Shown piece after piece: positions 53,740 through 62,460 of a stretch of DNA of 64,000 bases. The notes beneath the pieces are model-generated. The model was not told where the DNA came from, made no database searches, and saw only the letters and a list, made by a program, of their open reading frames with translations. How positions within the stretch are numbered: the first letter of the stretch is position 1; every line of letters starts with the position of its first letter. Both the position numbers and the translations under genes were made by a program. Source of the stretch: Burkholderiales bacterium (GTDB taxonomy: Bacteria > Pseudomonadota > Gammaproteobacteria > Burkholderiales > Burkholderiaceae_C); assembly GCA_016223165.1 (NCBI GenBank), contig JACRPO010000007.1, positions 186,001 through 250,000 of the forward strand. The letters are read 5' to 3'.

Positions 53740-54288
53740 TCACAGCCGGCCGGCAGCGCGAAAGCCGAAGGCGGGGCTGAGCACCGAGGTCGGGAAGATC
53801 GTGATCGCCTCGTCGTAGGCGGCGGCGGCATCGTTGTAGAGCTGTCGCGCGAAGCGCAGGCGCTGCTCGCCCTCGAGCCAGGCGGCGCGCGCCTCGGCCA
53901 CGGCGGCGTTTCCGGCCAGCGCCTCGGCCTGGCCGTCGGCGAGGGCGAAGACACGCGCCGCCGCCGCCACGAGATGGCGTTCGGCCGCGGCCCAGGCCAG
54001 CGCGTTGGCGCCGACCAGCGGCCGCGCCGACATCGCGCCCGCCGCGCGCGCCGAGGCGGCCTGCGCGGACCACAGCGCATCGAGCGCGCCCTGCTCGTCG
54101 GCGAGCGGCGCGCGCAGCGCCGCCACCAGTTGCTCGGTGCCTTCGCCGCGCCGGCGCTGCGCCTCGTCGGCCTGCGCCCAGGCGGCGGCGACGGCGTTGC
54201 GCAGCGAGACGAGCCGGTTGTAGGCCCCGAGCACCCAGAAGCCGAGCAGGGCGGCGATGCCGAGCAGCGCCCAGGCGAGACCGTTCAT
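53740..54288 (-). CDS. LemA family protein
   Basis: A 182-residue LemA-like protein: one N-terminal membrane helix (GLAWALLGIAALLGFWVLGAYNRLV) then a long helical periplasmic or cytoplasmic part ending in FARQLYNDAAAAYDEAITIFPTSVLSPAFGF, a conserved LemA signature. Function is poorly known. It is convergent with arsR. No sulfur link is evident. Confidence 0.85.
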   Translation of the reverse strand: MNGLAWALLGIAALLGFWVLGAYNRLVSLRNAVAAAWAQADEAQRRRGEGTEQLVAALRAPLADEQGALDALWSAQAASARAAGAMSARPLVGANALAWAAAERHLVAAAARVFALADGQAEALAGNAAVAEARAAWLEGEQRLRFARQLYNDAAAAYDEAITIFPTSVLSPAFGFRAAGRL

Positions 54289-54304
54289 CGCCGGCGGGGC
54301 GGTC

Positions 54305-54465
54305 AGAGCCTGTGAGCGAATCAGCCGCGCCCGAGCGACGCGCCAGAAGGCGTCGGATCGAGGCGCAAAGCGCAGCCATATCCGGAGATATGGCGAGCAT
54401 TTGCAACGACGAGCCGGCGCCTTCTGGCGTGGCGAGCGGGTGTGGATGATTCGTTCACAGGCTCT
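54305..54465. repeat. MITE-like palindromic element, copy A
   Basis: A 161-bp element with 19-bp terminal inverted repeats (AGAGCCTGTGAGCGAATCA left; the right end is its complement with one mismatch). Inside are perfect 12-bp inverted arms, CGCCAGAAGGCG and CGCCTTCTGGCG. The core CCATATCCGGAGATATGG followed by CGAG is shared with the element at 62056-62222. It lies between lemA and proA and ends right at the proA stop codon. No protein is encoded. Confidence 0.75.
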
Positions 54466-55740
54466 TCAGGTCCGCACTTCGCCCTGGCCCAGCACGACCC
54501 ACTTCAGCGAGGTCAGCCCCTCCAGCCCCACCGGCCCGCGGGCGTGGAACTTGTCGGTGGAGATGCCGATCTCGGCGCCGAGCCCGTACTCGAAGCCGTC
54601 GGCGAAGCGCGTGCTGGCGTTGACCATCACGCTCGCCGAATCGACCTCGCGCAGGAAGCGCATGGCGTGCGGGTGGTTCGAGGTCAGGATGGCGTCGGTG
54701 TGGTGCGAGCCGTAGCGGTTGATGTGCGCCACCGCCTCGTCGAAGCTGTCGACCACCTTGATGCTGATGACGGGCGCGAGGTACTCCTCCGACCAGTCCT
54801 GCTCGGTGGCCGGGACGACCAGCGGCTGCACGCCGAGCAGCGCCGCGGCGCGCGGACAGGCCCGCATCTCCACCCCCTTGGCTGCGAAGACGGCGCCGAT
54901 GCGCGGCACAAAGGCTGCTGCCTGCGCCGCATGCACGAGCAGCGACTCGGCGGCGTTGCAGGGGCTGTATTTCTGCGTCTTGGCGTTGTCGGTGACGGCG
55001 AGCGCGAGCTCGAGGTCGACCTCGGCGTCGACGTAGACATGGCAATTGCCGTCGAGGTGCTTGATGACCGGCACGCGCGCCTCGGCCGAGATGCGCTCGA
55101 TGAGGCCCTTGCCGCCGCGCGGGATGATCACGTCCACCGATTCGGGCATCGTGATCAGGCGGCCGACGGCGGCGCGATCGGTGGTCTCGACGAGCTGCAC
55201 GGCCTCGGCCGGCAGGCCGGCCTCGCCGAGCGCCGCCTGCACCAGGCGCGCGAGGGCGAGGTTGGAGTGGAAGGCCTCGGAGCCGCCGCGCAGGATGCAG
55301 GCGTTGCCGCTCTTGATGGCGAGCGAGGCCGCCTCGATGGTGACGTTGGGCCGGCTCTCGTAGATCATGCCGAACACGCCCAGCGGCACGCGCATCTGGC
55401 CGACGCTGATGCCGCTCGGGCGGCGCTTGACGCCGGTGATCTCGCCCACCGGGTCGGGCATGGCGGCGAGCTGTTCGCAGCCGGTGGCCACCGTCTCGAT
55501 GATCTTCGGCGTGAGCTTGAGGCGGTCCACCAGCGGCGCGGCGAGGCCGGCGGCCTCGGCCGCCCGCAGGTCCGGCGCATTGGCCGCCTGCAGCAAGGCC
55601 ACGTTCTCGCGCAGGCGGCGCGCCAGCGCGCGCAGCGCCGTGTCCTTGGCCGCCGTCGAGGCCGCGGCCATGCGGGCCGACGCGGCGCGCGCGGCGGCAC
55701 CCATGTTCGCCATGTAGGCGTTGAGATCGTTCGGTTCCAT
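54466..55740 (-). CDS. proA: Gamma-glutamyl phosphate reductase
   Basis: A 424-residue aldehyde-dehydrogenase family enzyme of proline synthesis, which reduces gamma-glutamyl phosphate with NADPH. Features: [53 protein letters not shown] and the catalytic Cys region [11 protein letters not shown]. The C-terminal [17 protein letters not shown] is typical. Length is normal. No operon partner proB in the window. Confidence 0.95.
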   Translation of the reverse strand: MEPNDLNAYMANMGAAARAASARMAAASTAAKDTALRALARRLRENVALLQAANAPDLRAAEAAGLAAPLVDRLKLTPKIIETVATGCEQLAAMPDPVGEITGVKRRPSGISVGQMRVPLGVFGMIYESRPNVTIEAASLAIKSGNACILRGGSEAFHSNLALARLVQAALGEAGLPAEAVQLVETTDRAAVGRLITMPESVDVIIPRGGKGLIERISAEARVPVIKHLDGNCHVYVDAEVDLELALAVTDNAKTQKYSPCNAAESLLVHAAQAAAFVPRIGAVFAAKGVEMRACPRAAALLGVQPLVVPATEQDWSEEYLAPVISIKVVDSFDEAVAHINRYGSHHTDAILTSNHPHAMRFLREVDSASVMVNASTRFADGFEYGLGAEIGISTDKFHARGPVGLEGLTSLKWVVLGQGEVRT

Positions 55741-55863
55741 CGCGGCGTGATTGTCCCAAATCGGCCGCGCGGCCGCTGCCGCCCCTCGGCGTGCGGCGCG
55801 ACGCCGGCGCTCGGCGAGCGGCTCGCCCGTGTCGGATCCGGGGCCGGGCCTTGGCCAGGCTCT

Positions 55864-56799
55864 TCACGACAACCGGCCCGGCGCCTCGGCAAAGGTGGCG
55901 GCGATGAGCTGCCGCAGCCAGGCATTGCCGGCATCGTGGTGCACGCGCGCGTGCCAGAACACCTTGATCGGCGCCTGCGGCAGCCGCGCCGGGTGCTCGG
56001 CGGCAACGAGGCCGAAGGGCTCGGCGAGCCGCTGCGCCAGCCGCTCGGGCACGGTGGCGATGAGGTCGGTCACGGCCAGGATGTGGCCGATGGCCACGAA
56101 GTGCGGCACGGTGAGCCGCACGTTGCGGCGGATGCCGCTGCGCTCGAGCATCTGGTCGACCTTGAAGTGTCCGGTGCCCGCGGCGACGACGCCCAGGTGC
56201 TCGGCGGCAGCGAAGGCCTCGAGCGTGAGCCGGCGCCGCGCGGTGGGCGCGAGCGGATGGCCGCGGCGCATCAGGCACACATAGCGCTGCGCGAAGAGCT
56301 CGCGCTGGTGGAAGCCGCCGCGCAGCTGCGGCAGCAGGCCGATGGCGAGGTCGATCTGCCCCTGCACGAGGGCCGACTTGAGGTCGACGGCGGTGTCGCG
56401 CACCGTGCTCAGCGTCACCGCCGGCGCCTGCGCCGCCACGCGCTCCATCAGGAGCGGCAGGAAGTAGATCTCGCCGATGTCGCTCATGCCGACGCGGAAC
56501 TGGCGCGCCGTGGCCGCCGGCGCGAAGCGCTGGCGCGGCGCCAGTGCGCCTTGCAGCATCGCCAGCGCCTCGCCCACGGGGCCGGCCAGCTGCTGCGCAT
56601 GCGGCGTGGGCAGCATGCCGGCCGGTGTCGGCACGAAGAGCGGGTCGCCGAGCGCGCGGCGCAGGCGCGCGAGCGCGTTGCTCGCCGCCGGCTGCGTCAG
56701 GCCCAGGCCCTCGGCGGCGCGCGAGACGCTGCGCGTCTCGTGCAGGCGCTGGAAGAGCAGCAGCAGGTTCAGGTCGAGCGCCGAAGGGTGCACGCGCAT
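55864..56799 (-). CDS. LysR-type regulator, NahR/NagR-like
   Basis: A 311-residue LysR regulator with DLNLLLLFQRLHETRSVSRAAEGLGLTQPAASNALARLR at the N-terminus. The effector domain starts RQFRVGMSDIGEIYFLPLLM and has TVRDTAVDLKSALVQGQIDLAIGLLPQL, strongly resembling NahR/NagR, the salicylate-responsive activators. It is divergent from nagG across a 112-bp gap. It probably activates the downstream hydroxylase genes in response to salicylate. Confidence 0.87.
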   Translation of the reverse strand: MRVHPSALDLNLLLLFQRLHETRSVSRAAEGLGLTQPAASNALARLRRALGDPLFVPTPAGMLPTPHAQQLAGPVGEALAMLQGALAPRQRFAPAATARQFRVGMSDIGEIYFLPLLMERVAAQAPAVTLSTVRDTAVDLKSALVQGQIDLAIGLLPQLRGGFHQRELFAQRYVCLMRRGHPLAPTARRRLTLEAFAAAEHLGVVAAGTGHFKVDQMLERSGIRRNVRLTVPHFVAIGHILAVTDLIATVPERLAQRLAEPFGLVAAEHPARLPQAPIKVFWHARVHHDAGNAWLRQLIAATFAEAPGRLS

Positions 56800-56859
56800 C
56801 TTGTGGCTCCGGCAATCTCCGCCTCTCTGCGCCGGCCATTCACCGGCGTCATGTGCCGT

Positions 56860-56883
56860 ATTCAGGCCATTCTATTGGCTGAT
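56860..56883. promoter_or_regulatory. Candidate LysR operator between nahR-like and nagG
   Basis: ATTCAGGCCATTCTATTGGC followed by TGAT is a T-N11-A type site with partially inverted arms TCAGGCC and GGCTGA. It lies 29 bp before the nagG start in the divergent gap. NahR sites commonly contain ATTCA and TGAT. Inference from position and pattern. Confidence 0.4.
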
Positions 56884-56911
56884 TCCGCGCAGATGCGGAT
56901 GATGCGGCTCC

Positions 56912-58228
56912 ATGCACCCGGAGCAGCAAGGCATGTCCTCCTCGACCGCATCCACGCCCACGTGCGCACCCCGGCTTGCGCTGCCCGCCTGGCCCGCCGA
57001 GGGCACGCACCGCATCCCGTTTTCCGTCTACACGCAGGAGGAGCTGCACCGGCGCGAACTCGAGCGCTTCTTCTACCGCGGCCACTGGTGCTACATCGGC
57101 CTCGAGGCCGAGGTGCCGATGCCGGGCGACTTCAAGCGCACGGTGGTCGGCGAGCGCTCGGTGATCCTGACGCGCGACGCCGACGGCGCGCTGCACGTCT
57201 TCGAGAACGTCTGCGCGCACCGCGGCATGCAGTTCTGCCGCGAGCGGCACGGCAACCGCAAGGGCTTCGTCTGTCCCTACCACCAGTGGAGCTACACGCT
57301 CGCCGGCGACCTGCAGGGCGTGCCCTTCCGCCGCGGCGTGCGCGTGATGACCGACAAAGGCCCGCGCGTCAACGGCGGCATGCCGGCCGATTTCGACCCC
57401 AGGGAGCAGGGCCTGACGAAGCTGAAGGTGGCCTCGCGCGGCGGCGTGGTCTTCGCGAGCTTCGACCTTGACGTCGAGCCGTTCGAGGACTACCTCGGCC
57501 CCACCATCCTCGGCTGGTTCGACCGCCTCTTCGACGGCCGCAAGCTGAAGATCCTCGGCTACAACCGCCAGCGCATCCCGGGCAACTGGAAGCTGATGCA
57601 GGAGAACATCAAGGACCCGTACCACCCGGGGCTGCTGCACACCTGGTTCGTCACCTTCGGCCTCTGGCGCGCCGACAACGAGGCGCGCCTGCAGATGGAC
57701 GCGAAGCACCGGCACGCGGCGATGATCTCGACGCGCGGCAACGCCAAGGCCGCGAACGAGGTCTCGCAGGTCACGAGCTTCAAGGCCGACATGAAGCTCA
57801 ACGACCCGAGCTTCCTCGACATCGTGCCCGAGCCCTGGTGGGGCGGGCCGACGGCGGTGATGACGACGATCTTCCCGAGCGTCGTCCTGCAGCAGCAGGT
57901 CAACAGCGTCAGCACGCGCCACATCCAGCCCGACGGCCACGGCGCCTTCAACTTCGAGTGGACGCACTTCGGCTTCGCGGACGACGACGAGGCGATGACC
58001 GCGCGCCGCCTGAAGCAGGCCAATCTCTTCGGTCCGGCGGGGTTCGTCTCGGCCGACGACGGCGAGGTGATCGAGATGTCGCAGCAGGCCTTCGAGAGCA
58101 AGCCGCAGCACCGCGCGCTCGCCGAGCTCGGCGGCCGCGAGGTGGGCGACACCGACCACATGGTGACCGAGACGCTGATCCGCGGCATGTACCGCTACTG
58201 GCGCGAGGTGATGGAGAAGGGCGAATGA
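56912..58228 (+). CDS. nagG: Salicylate 5-hydroxylase large (alpha) oxygenase subunit
   Basis: A 438-residue Rieske non-heme iron oxygenase alpha subunit. The Rieske ligands are CAHRGMQFC and CPYHQWSY. The mononuclear iron site is in DPYHPGLLHTWFV. Conserved blocks (RKLKILGYNRQRIPGNWKLMQE, NVSVSTRHIQP-like VNSVSTRHIQP) closely match NagG of naphthalene degraders. The product hydroxylates salicylate to gentisate together with NagH and a ferredoxin. Overlaps nagH by ATGA. Other aromatic acids cannot be excluded. Confidence 0.88.
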   Translation: MHPEQQGMSSSTASTPTCAPRLALPAWPAEGTHRIPFSVYTQEELHRRELERFFYRGHWCYIGLEAEVPMPGDFKRTVVGERSVILTRDADGALHVFENVCAHRGMQFCRERHGNRKGFVCPYHQWSYTLAGDLQGVPFRRGVRVMTDKGPRVNGGMPADFDPREQGLTKLKVASRGGVVFASFDLDVEPFEDYLGPTILGWFDRLFDGRKLKILGYNRQRIPGNWKLMQENIKDPYHPGLLHTWFVTFGLWRADNEARLQMDAKHRHAAMISTRGNAKAANEVSQVTSFKADMKLNDPSFLDIVPEPWWGGPTAVMTTIFPSVVLQQQVNSVSTRHIQPDGHGAFNFEWTHFGFADDDEAMTARRLKQANLFGPAGFVSADDGEVIEMSQQAFESKPQHRALAELGGREVGDTDHMVTETLIRGMYRYWREVMEKGE

Positions 58229-58710
58229 GCGCGCGCGCTGAACACCTGCTCGGCCTGGTCGCGCTGCACGCCGAGTACGCCGCCGCCGTCGACAGCGCCG
58301 ACTGGGAGCGCTGGTGCGAGCTCTTCACCGAAGACTGCGTCTACCGCCTCGTGCCGCGCGAGAACCACGAGCGGGGCTTTCCGCTCGCCACGCTCGCCTT
58401 CACGAGCAAGGGCATGCTGAAGGACCGCGCTTATGCGATCCGCGAGACGCTCTTCCACGACCCCTACTACCAGCGGCACGTGATCGGCCTGCCGCGCCTG
58501 CTCGACTCGCTCGCCGGGGAGCCGGGCGTCCTGCGCGCCGAGACGAACTACGCCGTCTTCCGCACCAAGCTGAACGGGCCGAGCACGGTGTTCAACGTCG
58601 GCCGCTACCTCGACACGGTGGTCGCCACCGACGCCGGCCTGCGCTTCGCCGAGAAGCTGGTGATCTACGACAGCGAGATGATCCCGAACTCGATCATCTA
58701 TCCCATCTGA
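58225..58710 (+). CDS. nagH: Salicylate 5-hydroxylase small (beta) subunit
   Basis: A 161-residue beta subunit with the NTF2-like fold of ring-hydroxylating oxygenases: EYAAAVDSADWERWCELFTEDCVYRLVPRENHERG and ETLFHDPYYQRHVIG; ends DSEMIPNSIIYPI. The start overlaps the nagG stop. It stabilises the alpha subunit. Confidence 0.88.
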   Translation: MSARAEHLLGLVALHAEYAAAVDSADWERWCELFTEDCVYRLVPRENHERGFPLATLAFTSKGMLKDRAYAIRETLFHDPYYQRHVIGLPRLLDSLAGEPGVLRAETNYAVFRTKLNGPSTVFNVGRYLDTVVATDAGLRFAEKLVIYDSEMIPNSIIYPI

Positions 58711-58736
58711 ACCTTCCGGACCCGAGGAGCCTGCAC

Positions 58737-59051
58737 ATGACGAGCGAGTGGACCGACGCTGCCGCAGCCGAGGAGGTGTGGGACGGTGCCGGCATCGAGG
58801 CGCAGGCCGGCGGCCGCACCGTGGCCCTCTTCCGTGCCGGCGACGAGGTGTTCGCCACCGATGCGCTGTGCACGCACGGGAACGCGCGGCTGTGCGAGGG
58901 GTTCGTCGAAGGCGCCACCGTGGAGTGCCCGCTGCACCAGGGCCGCTTCGATCTGAAGACCGGTGCGCCGCTGTGCGAACCGGTGACCGATCCGGTGCGC
59001 ACGTATCCCGTGCGAATCGAGGGCGGGCGGGTGTTCGTCGCCGTGGGTTAG
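58737..59051 (+). CDS. Rieske-type ferredoxin
   Basis: A 104-residue Rieske ferredoxin. Cluster ligands are CTHGNARLCEG and CPLHQGRFD. It would shuttle electrons to NagGH. The usual NAD(P)H ferredoxin reductase (nagAa) is not found nearby, so electrons may come from another reductase. ATG 58737 follows GAGGAGCCTG, a plausible ribosome site. Possible symbol nagAb is not assigned firmly. Confidence 0.87.
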   Translation: MTSEWTDAAAAEEVWDGAGIEAQAGGRTVALFRAGDEVFATDALCTHGNARLCEGFVEGATVECPLHQGRFDLKTGAPLCEPVTDPVRTYPVRIEGGRVFVAVG

Positions 59052-59107
59052 CGGTTAGTGGGTTAGTCGGGGGTTGCGTCGCCGGTGGTGGGGTGACGGT
59101 CGTGGCG

Positions 59108-59363
59108 CGCCGAGGCCGCCGGGTGGTCGGCTCCGCTCGTGTCCTCTTTCGGCCGCCCGGCTCGCAAGCTCGCAGGGCGCCCGAATGCCCTCTTGACCTC
59201 GCTGAGCCGACCACCCGGCGTCCTCGGCGAGCACCAGGGTTGGCATTCGACGAGGGCGTGCCGCCGCTGGTGCCGGATCGGGCCGATGGGGCGCCCTGCG
59301 CAGCGAGGTAAAGGGGGCATCCGGGGGCCCTGCGAGCTTGCGAGCCGGGCCGCCGGAAGAGGG
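59108..59363. repeat. Compound inverted-repeat region over the 3' end of an M20 peptidase gene
   Basis: Two module types are arranged as a (59108-59133), b (59143-59206), a' inverted (59204-59229) and b' inverted (59301-59363). Module a contains CGCCGGGTGGTCGGCTC; module b contains CGGCTCGCAAGCTCGCAGGG, which is also present in reverse in b'. Arms are about 85-90 percent identical. No transposase. The 59052-59107 segment before it shows nothing else I can name. Confidence 0.8.
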
Positions 59364-60690
59364 CCACCGGCGCGAGCAGGTGCTCGTCGGGCGCGTGCTG
59401 CGAGCAGGCCGGGTAGCTGTGCGGCACCCACACGGTGGGCAGGCCGAGGATGTCGGCGAACACGTCGTTGGGCAGCGAGCCGCCGAGGTTGGGCAGCAGC
59501 ACGGGCGGCGCGCCGGTCGTGCGCTCGATGCTCGCCTGCGCGAAACGCACCCAGGCGTTGTCGGGGTCCAGGCGCGTGGCGGCCATCGTCACCGGCTCGC
59601 TCACCTCGATGTCGTCGAAGCCGTGCGCCGCCAGGTGCGCGCGCACCACCTCGGCCAGGCGCGAGACGTCGGTGCCGACGACGTAGCGCATGTGCATCGT
59701 CGCCTTCGCGCTCGGCGGGATGGCATTGATCGGGTGGTCGGGGTTGCCGGTGCGGCAGGCCAGCACTTCGAGCGTGTTCCAGGCGATCACGCGTTCGGTG
59801 GGCGTGAGATCGGGCTCGCCCCAGTCGCGGTCGATCACCGGGTCGCCGGGGTCGCCGCCGAACTCGACACCGGCCAGCGCCGCGCGCACGTTGGCCGGGA
59901 TCGGCGGCGGCCTGAGCCCCGGCACGAGGATGCGGCCGCGCCCGTCGACGAGGCAGGCGATGGCGTTGGCGAGCACGGTGCCCGGGTTGCGCAGGAGGCC
60001 GCCCCAGTTGCCCGAATGGTGCGCGCCCTCACGCAGCGTGAGCGAGAGATCGAAGTTGGCGACGCCGCGCGTGCCGAGGAAAAGCGTCGGCCGGTGGCGC
60101 GTGAGGCGCGGCCCGTCGCTGGCGATGAGCGCATCGGCCCGCAGCGCCTCGCGTTCGCGCGCGCAGATCGCGGCGAGCCCCGGTGAGCCGGTCTCCTCGC
60201 CGGTCTCGACGAGGACCTTGACGTTGAAGCCGAGGCGGCCGCCGCGCACCGCCAGCACCTGCGCGAGCGCGGCGATGTTGATGCTGTGCTGGCCCTTGTT
60301 GTCGGCCGTGCCGCGGCCGTAGAGGCGCTCGCCGTCGACGGCCAGCTGCCACGGGCCGGCGCCGCGCGTCCAGCTCTTGTCCTGGCCGCGGATCACGTCG
60401 CCATGGCCGTAGATGAAGACGGTGGGCAGATGATCGGCCCCGTGTCCTTCTTGCCGCGAGGCGATCAGGAACGGCCCGAACGCCGGCTCGGGATTGGCCA
60501 GGATGCGGCACTCGAAGCCGAGCGCCGCCAGCGACGGGCCGATCTCGTCGGCGAGGTAGCTGTGCAGCGCCGGGCCCGAGGCCGGGTCCTGGCTCTCGGT
60601 GCGGATGGCGACGCGGCGTGCGAGATCGCGGAAGAAGTCGCCACCGTCGAAGTGCGCCGCGGCGGCGGCCAGGGCCTCGGCGCGGCTCAT
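59362..60690 (-). pseudogene. M20 family metallopeptidase with its 3' end replaced by a repeat
   Basis: An M20-type zinc hydrolase, about 440 residues with homology. It has the family motifs FIYGHGDVIRGQ, YGRGTADNKGQHSI, VLVETGEETGS, and the late NLGGSLPNDVFADILGLPTVWVPHSYPAC and HAPDEHLLAPV. Normal proteins have about 15 more residues after that point. Here the frame runs directly into repeat b' (LFRRPGSQARRAPG) and stays open, antisense to nagH, to 58195. The true stop has therefore been lost. It may still make an active protein with an odd tail. Relatives act as dipeptidases or amidohydrolases; substrate unknown. Confidence 0.7.
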
Positions 60691-60757
60691 CGCAGCGACC
60701 CGTTGTCGCGCATCGGGCCAACGACCTTCGCGTTCATGCGCCGACGGCGCGCCGCCA

Positions 60758-61060
60758 TCAGGCCGACTTGCCGACGAGCGTGAAGTGCTCCACCAGCGGC
60801 GGCGCCGCGAAGAACGGCCCGACGATGGCGCGCCACTCGGCGAAGAGCGGCCCGCCGCGGAAGTGCACCGTGTGGTCCTCGAGCGTCTCCCAGAAGATCT
60901 GCAGGACGTAGCGCTCGGGGCTCTCGATGCCGCGGTTGACCTTCCAGCCCTTCATGCCGCGCGCACGTGAGATGACGGTGGCGATGCCGCGCTGGATGGC
61001 CTCGTCGAAGGCGGCCTGCTGGCCGGGCTGGATGCGGATGTCGGCGATTTCGAGGATCAC
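60758..61060 (-). CDS. Antibiotic-biosynthesis-monooxygenase (ABM) domain protein
   Basis: A 100-residue dimeric alpha/beta-barrel protein: ILEIADIRIQPGQQAAFDEAI, GMKGWKVNRGIESPERYVLQIFWETLEDHTVHF and ending HFTLVGKS. The family includes quinol monooxygenases and heme-degrading enzymes. The start is GTG 61060 because no ATG precedes the domain. It lies 67 bp after the M20 gene start, on the same strand. Function unknown beyond the fold. Confidence 0.83.
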   Translation of the reverse strand: MILEIADIRIQPGQQAAFDEAIQRGIATVISRARGMKGWKVNRGIESPERYVLQIFWETLEDHTVHFRGGPLFAEWRAIVGPFFAAPPLVEHFTLVGKSA

Positions 61061-61171
61061 GTCGGTGGCTCCGTGTGGCTCCCGTGGGGTGGGAGCGCAG
61101 TCTACGGCGCCGGGCCTCCGGGTCGCACGCCGGCCACGCACGCCGCGGCGGCCCGACCGCGCGCACTTAGC

Positions 61172-62059
61172 ATGGCGGCCATGTTGCTTGCCCGGGCCGA
61201 CGCCCGCCAGCGCCGCATCGGCATCGCGCTGGTCTCGTTGGCCACGCTGTGCTTTGCCGTCATCGACACCTGCGCCAAGTGGCTGGTGCAGACGCTGCCG
61301 GTGGCCGAGGTGGTGTGGCTGCGCTTTGCGAGCCACACGGTGCTGATGGCAGCGATCCTCGCGCCGACGCACGGCGCCGCGCTCGTGCGCGTGGCCAGCT
61401 GGCGGCTGCAGGCGCTGCGCGCACTCATGATGGTGACGATGACGGCGCTCAACTTCGCGGCGCTGCGCTTCCTGCAGCTCGCCGAGGTGTCGGCGATCCA
61501 GTTCTCCGTGCCGATCCTCATCGCCGTCATCTCGGCGGTGTTCATGCACGAGCGGCAGGGCGCCCGGCGCTGGCTCGCCATCGGTGTCGGCTTCGCCGGC
61601 GTGCTGCTCATCGTGCGCCCGGGCGCGCAGGGCTTCCAGCCGGCGATCGGGCTCGCGCTGCTCAACGCCGTGCTCTACGCGTGCTTCAACCTGCTGACGC
61701 GGCGCATGGCGGCGAGCGAGACGCCCGAGTCGATGATGTGGCTGTCGGCGCTCGGCTCGGCCGTGGCGATCGCGCCGTTCGCGCTCGCGCAGTGGCAATG
61801 GCCTGCGGGCTGGCTCGCCTGGGCCGTCGTCGCCGCCTGCGGGCTCGCCGGTGGGCTCGGGCACCTGTTCGTGGCGCGTGCACACCGCCACGCCTCGGCC
61901 GCAGTGCTCGGGCCCTTCATCTACCAGCAGATCCTCTACATGAGCTTCTGGGGCTGGCTCGTCTTCGGCCAGGTGCCCGACGCGCTCGTCGTCACCGGCG
62001 CGGCCGTGGTGGTGACGAGCGGGCTCTACCTGCTGTGGCTGGAGATGAAGCACCGCTAG
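61172..62059 (+). CDS. EamA/DMT-family membrane transporter
   Basis: A 295-residue protein with about ten hydrophobic helices in two EamA repeats, starting ARQRRIGIALVSLATLCFAVIDTCAKWL. It has AEVSAIQFSVPILIAVISAVFMHERQG at the end of the first repeat and VLGPFIYQQILYMSFWGWLVFGQVPD in the second. Exporters of this family move amino acids or metabolites; substrate cannot be assigned. Its TAG stop is within the terminal repeat of element copy B. Confidence 0.9.
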   Translation: MAAMLLARADARQRRIGIALVSLATLCFAVIDTCAKWLVQTLPVAEVVWLRFASHTVLMAAILAPTHGAALVRVASWRLQALRALMMVTMTALNFAALRFLQLAEVSAIQFSVPILIAVISAVFMHERQGARRWLAIGVGFAGVLLIVRPGAQGFQPAIGLALLNAVLYACFNLLTRRMAASETPESMMWLSALGSAVAIAPFALAQWQWPAGWLAWAVVAACGLAGGLGHLFVARAHRHASAAVLGPFIYQQILYMSFWGWLVFGQVPDALVVTGAAVVVTSGLYLLWLEMKHR

Positions 62060-62222
62060 TGCAGTGTTTCGCACTGAGCGGCGCTTATGGGCCAGCGGAT
62101 TTGCCTTCGTGGCAAGGCGCGAACCGCAGCGATACCCGGAGGTATGGCGAGGCTTCGCAACGCCGCCACGGAGGCAAAGGCGCGGCTCCACAAGTGCTGA
62201 TCAGTGCGAAACACTGCACTAG
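62056..62222. repeat. MITE-like palindromic element, copy B
   Basis: A 167-bp element with perfect 22-bp terminal inverted repeats containing AGTGCAGTGTTTCGCACT. Inner imperfect arms are TTTGCCTTCGTGGCA and CGCCACGGAGGCAAA. Central block GATACCCGGAGGTATGGCGAG matches copy A at 54305-54465, 40 of 49 positions over the core. It starts within the EamA stop codon region and may act as a terminator. Confidence 0.8.
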
Positions 62223-62460
62223 GAGTGTGGGCGGCATCGCATGCGCGTTCGCCGCCGCCGCAGGGACCGCTCACGCAGCGGCGCGGCCCGGCCGCCGCGT
62301 GCGATTTGCCACGGCGTGCGCACCCCTGCCCCCGTGCCGACCCCCTGGCCCTTGCAGTCCCTGCCGTCCCTGGCCTCAAGTTGAGCCCTGCGCGACCCGA
62401 AAACTGGTTGGACGAGTGGCCCGCCGCGGTCAGTCGTCTGCCATCGGAGTACCACGCACC

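Noticed and set aside
58195..59361. Continuation of the M20 frame antisense to nagH and ferredoxin
   Set aside because: No homology to peptidases after the repeat, and strong genes lie on the other strand. Treated as loss of the true stop.
59108..59363. Insertion sequence
   Set aside because: There is no transposase frame between the inverted arms, and the spacing is far too short for an autonomous element.
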